Source of the DNA: Micromonosporaceae bacterium
GTDB taxonomy: Bacteria > Actinomycetota > Actinomycetes > Mycobacteriales > Micromonosporaceae
DNA: 11,213 bases
Direction of reading: 5' to 3'
Assembly (NCBI GenBank): GCA_019689695.1
Contig: JADGHA010000101.1
Location: forward strand, 1 to 11,213
The notes below the pieces were generated by a model, which ran no database searches, was not told the origin of the DNA, and saw only the letters and a program-made list of their open reading frames with translations. Shown piece by piece: positions 7,081-11,213 of the stretch. Numbering within the stretch: the stretch's first letter is position 1; each line of letters starts with the position of its first letter. The translations under genes were made by a program, and so were the position numbers.

Positions 7081-7105
7081 GTACCCAGGGACGCGGCCGC
7101 TACAC
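7081..7105 (-). promoter_or_regulatory. Candidate SigB-type promoter for the PRC-barrel gene
   Basis: On the minus strand GTGT (plus 7102-7105) is separated by 15 bases from GGGTAC (plus 7081-7086). This matches the Streptomyces SigB-family pattern GNNT-N14-16-GGGTAC/T. It would give a leader of roughly 50 bases before GTG 7020. The GGGTAC box is inside a short inverted repeat, GTCCCT (7074-7079) and AGGGAC (7087-7092). The match is short and unverified. Confidence 0.4.
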
Positions 7106-7136
7106 CGGTCACCGTGTCCCGGCATATGGACTCGGC

Positions 7137-7165
7137 TTCCCAAAACCCATCGTCGGTGGCAGAGT
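7137..7165 (+). promoter_or_regulatory. Weak candidate promoter for the cimA leader
   Basis: TTCCCA (7137-7142) and CAGAGT (7160-7165) are 17 bases apart, and the second ends 7 bases before the leader-peptide GTG at 7173. They match consensus at about 4 and 3 of 6 positions. The placement would make the leader peptide leaderless, consistent with the absence of a clear ribosome binding site. A TATGGA at 7125-7130 is an alternative -10. Confidence 0.25.
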
Positions 7166-7172
7166 GCACTCC

Positions 7173-7211
7173 GTGACCTCGCTTCAGGCCGTAGGCATCA
7201 TTAGCACCTAG
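7173..7211 (+). CDS. Isoleucine-rich leader peptide of the cimA attenuator
   Basis: This 12-codon reading frame, MTSLQAVGIIST, runs from GTG 7173 to TAG 7209-7211. It contains Leu (CTT), Val (GTA) and two adjacent Ile codons (ATC at 7197-7199, ATT at 7200-7202), three of them AT-ending and rare in this GC-rich DNA. The stop codon touches the first stem-loop of an attenuator and lies 78 bases before cimA, whose product starts the citramalate route to isoleucine. An in-frame GTG at 7164 would lengthen the peptide to 15 residues. The expected role is in cis: ribosomes slow at the Ile codons when charged Ile-tRNA is scarce. The peptide itself probably has no function. Confidence 0.7.
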   Translation: MTSLQAVGIIST

Positions 7212-7268
7212 CGCGCGCAGACCCCCTCCTGCGTGCGCAGACCTCCCGCATCCGCGGGGGGTCTTTTT
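7211..7268 (+). promoter_or_regulatory. Ribosome-mediated transcription attenuator upstream of cimA
   Basis: Two adjacent stem-loops follow the leader peptide. The first pairs 7211-7220 (GCGCGCGCAG) with 7229-7238 (CTGCGTGCGC), 10 bp with one G-U pair and an 8-base loop. The second is the intrinsic terminator at 7239-7268. An alternative pairing of AGACCCCC (7219-7226) with GGGGGTCT (7257-7264) would remove the 3' arm of the terminator. A ribosome stalled on the Ile codons would leave 7219-7226 free, whereas a ribosome at the stop codon would cover it and let the terminator form. The layout is seen directly; the switching model is inferred from known trp/ilv/leu attenuators. Confidence 0.7.
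7239..7268 (+). terminator. Intrinsic terminator of the cimA attenuator
   Basis: AGACCTCCCGC (7239-7249) pairs over 11 bp, with one G-U pair, with GCGGGGGGTCT (7254-7264) around the loop ATCC. A run of five T (7264-7268) follows directly. It is the only canonical stem-plus-T-tract terminator noted in the window, and it lies upstream of a gene, 21 bases before the cimA ATG, as expected of an attenuator. Confidence 0.85.
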
Positions 7269-7289
7269 GTTGTGACGAGAGGACTTCAG

Positions 7290-8912
7290 ATGAGCTACCA
7301 GGTGTACGACACGACGCTGCGCGACGGGGCACAGCGCGAGGGGATCAGCTACTCGGTGGTGGACAAGCTGGCGGTGGCCCGGCTGCTGGACGACCTCGGC
7401 GTGGGGTTCATCGAGGGCGGCTGGCCCGGCGCCCTGCCCAAGGACACCGAGTTCTTCGAACGGGCGCGGTCGGAGCTCAACCTCAAACACGCGGTGCTGG
7501 TCGCCTTCGGCGCCACCCGCAAGGCCGGCCTCGCGGTCGCCGACGACCCGCAGGTCCGGGCACTGCTGGACGCGCAGACGCCGGCGATCTGCCTGGTCGC
7601 CAAGTCCGACATCCGGCACGTGGAGCGGGCGCTGCGCACCACCGGCGCGGAGAACCTGGCCATGGTGCGCGACACCGTGTCGTACTTCGTCTCCGAGGGC
7701 CGGCGCGTGTTCCTCGACTGCGAGCACTTCTTCGACGGGTTCCGCTTCGACCCGGCGTACACCTCGTCGGTCGTGGCGGCGGCGCTGGAGGCCGGCGCCG
7801 AGGTCGTGGTGATGTGCGACACCAACGGCGGCATGCTGCCGTCCCGGATCACCCGCGCGATCGGTGAGCTGGTCGACCGGCTCGGCATCGACGTCGCTCG
7901 GCTCGGCATCCACTGCCAGAACGACACCTCGTGCGCGGTGGCCAACACGGTGGCCGCGGTCGAGGCGGGCGTACGGCACTTCCAGTGCACCGCCAACGGC
8001 TACGGCGAGCGGCCGGGCAACGCCGACCTGTTCGCCGTGCTCGGCAACCTACAGCTCAAGCTCGGGCTGCCCGTGCTTCCCCCGGGCTGCCTGGAACAGA
8101 TGGTGCGCGTCTCGCACGCCATCGCGGAGATCGCGAACATCGCACCCGACACCCACCAGGCCTACGTCGGGTCGTCTGCCTTCGCTCACAAGGCGGGGCT
8201 GCACGCGAGCGCGATCAAGGTGGACCCGCTGCTCTACAACCACATAGACCCGGCCACCGTCGGCAACGACATGCGCATCCTGGTCACCGAGATGGCCGGC
8301 CGGGCGAGCATCGAGCTCAAGTCCCGCGAGCTGGGTGTGGACCTGGCCGGCCATCCCGAGGCGCTGGCGAGGGTCACCCGCCGGGTCAAGGAGCTGGAGG
8401 CCGCCGGCTGGTCGTTCGAGGCCGCCGACGCCTCGTTCGAACTGCTCGTCCGCGGCGAGCTGGGTGAGGTGGCCAAGCCGTTCACCCTGGAGTCGTACCG
8501 GGTCCTGGTCGAGCACCGGGAGGACGGCGCGGTGGTCTCGGAGGCGACGGTGAAGCTCCGGGTGCGGTCGGGGCGCGACGGCGGGTGGGCAGATTCCGAT
8601 GGCGAGCGGGTGATCGCCACCGCGGAGGGCAACGGCCCGGTCAACGCGCTGGACCAGGCGCTGCGGGCGGCATTGTCCAGCCACTACCCGGAGCTGGCCG
8701 AGTTCGACCTGGCCGACTACAAGGTCCGCATCCTGGAGGGGTCGCACGGCACCGGCGCGGTGACCCGGGTACTGGTCGAGATGTCCGACCGCAACCGGGA
8801 GTGGACCACGGTCGGCGTGCACGACAACGTGGTCGAGGCGAGCTGGCATGCCCTGGTCGACGCGCTGACCTACGGCATCGCGCACACGCCGGTGCCCAGC
8901 CCAGCCGGGTAG
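7290..8912 (+). CDS. cimA: Citramalate synthase
   Basis: This enzyme condenses pyruvate and acetyl-CoA to (R)-citramalate, the entry to threonine-independent isoleucine synthesis. LeuCD and LeuB then give 2-oxobutyrate. It is a 540-residue DRE-TIM metallolyase with DTTLRDGAQ at 7-15, GGWPGALPKDTEFF at 43-56 (characteristic of the CimA branch rather than LeuA), metal ligands His208 and Asn211 in HCQND, ANGYGERPGNAD at 235-246, and SAFAHKAGLHASAI at 296-309. The C-terminal 400-530 region is the LeuA-type regulatory dimer domain expected to bind isoleucine. The start is ATG 7290, with AGAGGA at 7278-7283 six bases before it; the frame is open upstream but there runs through the attenuator. 2-Isopropylmalate or homocitrate synthase are the alternatives. 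The Ile leader supports CimA. Confidence 0.94.
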   Translation: MSYQVYDTTLRDGAQREGISYSVVDKLAVARLLDDLGVGFIEGGWPGALPKDTEFFERARSELNLKHAVLVAFGATRKAGLAVADDPQVRALLDAQTPAICLVAKSDIRHVERALRTTGAENLAMVRDTVSYFVSEGRRVFLDCEHFFDGFRFDPAYTSSVVAAALEAGAEVVVMCDTNGGMLPSRITRAIGELVDRLGIDVARLGIHCQNDTSCAVANTVAAVEAGVRHFQCTANGYGERPGNADLFAVLGNLQLKLGLPVLPPGCLEQMVRVSHAIAEIANIAPDTHQAYVGSSAFAHKAGLHASAIKVDPLLYNHIDPATVGNDMRILVTEMAGRASIELKSRELGVDLAGHPEALARVTRRVKELEAAGWSFEAADASFELLVRGELGEVAKPFTLESYRVLVEHREDGAVVSEATVKLRVRSGRDGGWADSDGERVIATAEGNGPVNALDQALRAALSSHYPELAEFDLADYKVRILEGSHGTGAVTRVLVEMSDRNREWTTVGVHDNVVEASWHALVDALTYGIAHTPVPSPAG

Positions 8913-8942
8913 ACCTGACCGGGCGAGGACGCACAGATACTC

Positions 8943-8987
8943 CGGCCGGCGGCTACCAGGCCCGAAAGGCGCTTGGCCCGCCGGCCG
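8943..8987. terminator. Hairpin between convergent cimA and the EEP-fold gene
   Basis: CGGCCGGCGG (8943-8952) and CCGCCGGCCG (8978-8987) form a perfect 10-bp stem. Inside the 25-base loop, CCA (8956-8958) and TGG (8974-8976) can pair further. It sits in the 96-base gap between two converging genes and, being symmetric, could act on both transcripts. There is no T-tract. Confidence 0.5.
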
Positions 8988-9008
8988 ATCCTGCCCCGCC
9001 GCCCTCCG

Positions 9009-10013
9009 CTAGGCCGGTAGCGCAAGCTCAGCGTAGACGGCGCGGTGGTCGCTGCCGGACACCCGGTGCACGCTCACCGCGCGGACGCCGATGCGCCGGT
9101 CGGCCAGCACGTGGTCGATGGTCACCGGCGGCACCCACGAGCCGTCGTACGGGCCCCACGTGCCGACCAGCCCCTTGCCCGCCGCCTGCGCCGCGTCCCG
9201 GTACCCCCGGCCGATCAGCCGCCGCAGCGCACGATGGTCCAATGTGGAGTTGAAGTCTCCGGCAAGCACCCGGATCGGACCGTCCGGTGTGGCTGGTGGG
9301 TCGCTGGCGGCCGGCTGCGCCGCCAGGTCGCGTCGCCAGCAATGCACCTGCCTGAGCTCGTACGGCGCGGCTGGGTGCGCCGACTCGAAAACCACCGGGC
9401 GGCCGGCGGGCACCGCAACGGTCGCGTACGCTTGGTGGAACCCGCACGGATTGACGCGTACGCCGCCGTCGCGCAGCGGAAAGCGGGAGTACACGGCCGA
9501 TCCGCCGCCGCCGTCCGCGGGGTGGGTTTCCCGGTAGGGCAGCAGGTCGAGCACGCCGGCCTCCTCGAAGGCCGCCTCGGCCTGCTTCGTGTACTCCTGC
9601 AGCGCGAGCAGGTCCACTCGGTGCTCCCGCACCAGGCCGAGCACCGCATTGGCGTCCGCCTTGCCGAGCAACAGGTTCGCCGTGAGCACACGGAGCTTCC
9701 GCCCGCCGCCGGCAGTCGCCGGGCTGCCGGAGCCGACCCACCGGGGCAGCACCACCACGGCGAACGCGAGCACGACGACAGCGGCCACGCCCGCCACCCA
9801 CCACTGCCGCAGGGCAAGTGAGGTGGCCAGCGGCACCAGCGACCAGGCCGCCACGTACGGCGTGAATGCGAGCAGCTGCACCAGCGGTCCGCGCTCGAAG
9901 CCGACCAGCCGCACCACCACCCAGACCAGGCCGGGCAGGACGAGCAGCGACCAGAGCACCGGTTTGCTCCCCATGCGATTACGGTAGCGAGGCCGTGCCG
10001 GCTCCGAGCCCAC
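9009..10013 (-). CDS. Membrane-anchored endonuclease/exonuclease/phosphatase family protein
   Basis: This protein has 334 residues from GTG 10013, with three hydrophobic segments near 20-37, 44-65 and 70-90, followed by an EEP (DNase I-like) domain resembling YafD-type proteins. Catalytic motifs are visible (334-residue numbering): RVLTANLLLG with Asn113, LALQEY with Glu140, His213 in ESAHP, GDFNST with Asp253 and Asn255, IDHVL with Asp300, and SDHR with Asp322 and His323. The catalytic site is therefore intact; topology and substrate (nucleic acid, phospholipid or inositol phosphate) are unknown. A full anti-SD complement, GGAGGTGA, lies 6 bases before GTG 10013. ATG 9974 has a leaderless-type TACCGT box 6 bases upstream and would give 321 residues. 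The first start is preferred. Confidence 0.85.
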   Translation of the reverse strand: MGSEPARPRYRNRMGSKPVLWSLLVLPGLVWVVVRLVGFERGPLVQLLAFTPYVAAWSLVPLATSLALRQWWVAGVAAVVVLAFAVVVLPRWVGSGSPATAGGGRKLRVLTANLLLGKADANAVLGLVREHRVDLLALQEYTKQAEAAFEEAGVLDLLPYRETHPADGGGGSAVYSRFPLRDGGVRVNPCGFHQAYATVAVPAGRPVVFESAHPAAPYELRQVHCWRRDLAAQPAASDPPATPDGPIRVLAGDFNSTLDHRALRRLIGRGYRDAAQAAGKGLVGTWGPYDGSWVPPVTIDHVLADRRIGVRAVSVHRVSGSDHRAVYAELALPA

Positions 10014-10019
10014 TTCACA

Positions 10020-10027
10020 TCACCTCC
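10020..10027 (-). promoter_or_regulatory. Eight-base Shine-Dalgarno sequence deciding the EEP gene start
   Basis: On the minus strand GGAGGTGA is complementary over eight bases to the 16S anti-SD, 6 bases before GTG 10013. It is the strongest ribosome binding site in the window and favours the longer N-terminus. Just upstream lie a small CCAC/GTGG hairpin (10026-10036) and the inverted repeat CGGCAGC-AA-GCTGCCG (10048-10063), so the leader is structured. Confidence 0.6.
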
Positions 10028-10121
10028 ACCGGGTGGCCGCCGTCGGTCGGCAGCAAGCTGCCGCGTCCGGCAGGCGCGCCGCCGCGCACCGCATGCCGGA
10101 GGGACCGATGAGGCGGGTGCC

Positions 10122-10142
10122 GTGGCCGGACCGGCCACTGTA
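10122..10142 (-). promoter_or_regulatory. Candidate promoter and operator of the EEP gene
   Basis: On the minus strand TACAGT (plus 10137-10142) fits TAnnnT and would start a leader of about 115 bases. Overlapping it is a perfect palindrome, GTGGCCGG-A-CCGGCCAC (10122-10138), placed where a repressor would block transcription start. No -35 match is visible. The rest of the 245-base divergent gap (10014-10258) shows no convincing gene. Confidence 0.35.
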
Positions 10143-10245
10143 GACGCCATCACGCCGGCGATGCCGGGCGCGATGACTGGCCGTCGATGAGCCTCGACCA
10201 GGGCGTCCAGGGGGATCCCAGTGGTCGCCGCCGGACGGCGGACCG

Positions 10246-10251
10246 TAGGCT
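10246..10251 (+). promoter_or_regulatory. -10 box of a leaderless nucleotidyltransferase promoter
   Basis: TAGGCT (TAnnnT) ends 7 bases before ATG 10259, with no ribosome binding site between them. This indicates a leaderless transcript and fixes the start at 10259, not at the in-frame ATG 10187 upstream. Confidence 0.55.
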
Positions 10252-10258
10252 GCCGGGC

Positions 10259-10852
10259 ATGGATGAGAGGCGGGCAGACCGCCAGCTTGGCTTGATCGGT
10301 GAGGTCGTGGCGATCGCCGCGGACGCTCGGGTCGAGGTGTGGCTGCGGGGCGGCTGGGCGATGGACTTCTTCCTCGGCGAGGTGACCAGGGACCACGTGG
10401 ACATCGACTGGTTCGCGTGGGCGGCCGATGCGCTGGTGCTGCGGGACGCCTTGCTGCGGCGCGGTTACCAGCTCGTGGACGGCCCACCCATGACGCAGCA
10501 GCTGGACGTTGCCCGGGATGGCGAGGAGCTGAGCTTCGCCTGGCTGGCGCGGGACGAGGTGGGTCGCGTCGTGGTCGGCGGCGGGCCGTGGGCTGGCGCG
10601 CCGTACCCGTCGGGCATGCTGGACTGGCCGCCGGCCAGGCTCGGGCAGGTCTGTTGCCCGATCATCAGTCCGGCGGCGCAGATCGAGATCAAGCAGATGA
10701 TGCCGGTATGGGTGCCGGGCCGGCCCCGTCGCGCCAAGGATGCGGCAGACCTGGCCCGGTTGCGGGCCGCGCTGCACGACCGGGACGCCGGCCAGGCCGG
10801 CCGGCTACCACCCGATCCGGTCGGGCCCAGCACCGCTCAAATGTCCGGTTGA
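10259..10852 (+). CDS. Nucleotidyltransferase of the aminoglycoside/lincosamide-modifying type
   Basis: This 197-residue protein has the minimal nucleotidyltransferase signature LRGGWAMDFFLG at 29-40 followed by TRDHVDIDW at 43-51. Asp48 and Asp50 are the expected metal-binding pair, and Gly31-Gly32 form the nucleotide-binding turn. A C-terminal EIKQMM...RRAKDAADLARL segment (about 143-168) matches the K-x-x-D-x-x-D/L ending of the ANT(2'')-like and Lnu-like families. Such enzymes adenylylate aminoglycosides or lincosamides, but many genomic homologues have unknown substrates. The position of the third catalytic acid is not clear to me. The protein is soluble with no signal peptide. The last 20 residues are Pro/Gly-rich and look dispensable. 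Function as a resistance enzyme is inference only. Confidence 0.78.
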   Translation: MDERRADRQLGLIGEVVAIAADARVEVWLRGGWAMDFFLGEVTRDHVDIDWFAWAADALVLRDALLRRGYQLVDGPPMTQQLDVARDGEELSFAWLARDEVGRVVVGGGPWAGAPYPSGMLDWPPARLGQVCCPIISPAAQIEIKQMMPVWVPGRPRRAKDAADLARLRAALHDRDAGQAGRLPPDPVGPSTAQMSG

Positions 10853-10878
10853 TGAGCGCACTGCGTCCAATGTGCTTG

Positions 10879-10896
10879 CGCTCGGCTTACCGAGTG
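10879..10896 (+). terminator. Small hairpin after the nucleotidyltransferase gene
   Basis: CTCGG (10881-10885) and CCGAG (10890-10894) enclose CTTA. The stem extends to 7 bp with a G-U and a C-G pair, and TATTT follows 4 bases later (10901-10905). It is a weak terminator candidate, or a small operator before the next gene. Confidence 0.25.
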
Positions 10897-10943
10897 GCGG
10901 TATTTGCCTGGACACCGCGGCCGGGATTGCGTGAGGTGTGCAT

Positions 10944-11213
10944 ATGGAGACAGTCACCGACGAGGCACGACTCCGTACCCTGGTTGGCGGCGAGCCGGCT
11001 GAGCGGGCGCTGCGCAAGCAGCTCGACCACATCGACGAACACGCCCGGCGGTTCCTCGCCGAGTCGCCGTTCTGCGTGCTCGCCACCGCGGGCGCCGACG
11101 GCCGGTGTGACGCCGCGCCACGTGGCGACGAGCCGGGGTTCGCGCTCGTGCTGGACGAGCACACCCTCGCCCTTCCCGAGCGCCCGGGCAACAAGCGGCT
11201 GGACAGCCTGCGC
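10944..11213 (+). CDS. Pyridoxamine 5'-phosphate oxidase-like FMN protein, 3'-truncated by window edge
   Basis: The first 90 codons of this gene run to the window end without a stop. The start is ATG 10944, with GAGG at 10933-10936 seven bases before it. After a helical N-terminus (1-38), SPFCVLATAGADGRCDAAPRGD (41-62) and PERPGNKRLDSLR (78-90) match the split-barrel PPOX/FMN-binding family, in particular the actinobacterial group with SPRGD and RPGN(N/K)R motifs (MSMEG_1061/DR2398-like). Family members bind FMN or sometimes F420 and catalyse redox reactions on mostly unknown substrates; they are not usually the true PdxH. The C-terminal half of the barrel lies outside the window. Confidence 0.82.
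   Translation, partial: METVTDEARLRTLVGGEPAERALRKQLDHIDEHARRFLAESPFCVLATAGADGRCDAAPRGDEPGFALVLDEHTLALPERPGNKRLDSLR

Noticed and set aside
7233..7289. N-terminal extension of cimA to GTG 7233
   Set aside because: It would be translated from the attenuator terminator itself; ATG 7290 has a well placed ribosome binding site and gives the family's normal N-terminus.
10187..10258. N-terminal extension of the nucleotidyltransferase to ATG 10187
   Set aside because: The extra 24 residues look non-coding (Arg/Gly-rich), and a -10 box lies between this ATG and the better start at 10259.
10020..10487. Minus-strand open frames over the EEP-nucleotidyltransferase gap
   Set aside because: They have low-complexity Arg/Pro/Ser composition, are antisense to the nucleotidyltransferase, and show no domain or ribosome binding site.

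Overview
The window is high-GC DNA with GC-ending codons, GTG starts, and -10 boxes lying 6-7 bases before start codons. Gene content and order (serA, leuB, ilvE, cimA, with mannosylglycerate genes beside them) suggest an actinomycete, most likely in the Micromonosporaceae. This assignment is inferred from style and gene content; there is no rRNA marker.

Left part (1-1595): the 3' end of a mannosyl-3-phosphoglycerate synthase gene (mpgS) overlaps by 8 bases the HAD-type phosphatase gene mpgP. Together they encode the two-step route from GDP-mannose and 3-phosphoglycerate to the compatible solute mannosylglycerate.

Centre (1710-5709): serA, leuB and ilvE run on the + strand, each with its own apparent start signals. 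Further right (7290-8912) is cimA, citramalate synthase. CimA, LeuB and IlvE would supply the first, a middle and the last step of threonine-independent isoleucine synthesis. LeuB and IlvE also serve leucine, and IlvE valine. SerA starts serine synthesis. leuCD and the ilvBNCD genes are not in the window.

Between ilvE and cimA, on the - strand, lie a dual-specificity/tyrosine-type phosphatase gene and a PRC-barrel protein gene, separated by a perfect 18-bp hairpin. The PRC gene has a plausible stress-sigma (SigB-like) promoter and an 18-bp tandem duplication that doubles its ribosome binding site.

The most interesting element is the cimA 5' leader (7173-7268). A 12-codon leader peptide with tandem Ile codons (the second a rare ATT) is followed directly by two successive stem-loops. 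The second is a canonical intrinsic terminator with a T-tract just ahead of the cimA ribosome binding site. This reads as an isoleucine-responsive ribosome-mediated attenuator.

Right part (9009-11213): a membrane-anchored endonuclease/exonuclease/phosphatase-fold protein gene (-) diverges from a nucleotidyltransferase gene resembling aminoglycoside/lincosamide-modifying enzymes (+). The window ends in the 5' part of a pyridoxamine-phosphate-oxidase-like flavoprotein gene. No mobile element, CRISPR array, tRNA or rRNA was seen, and no gene-free stretch exceeds 300 bases; the longest is 245 bases, at 10014-10258.
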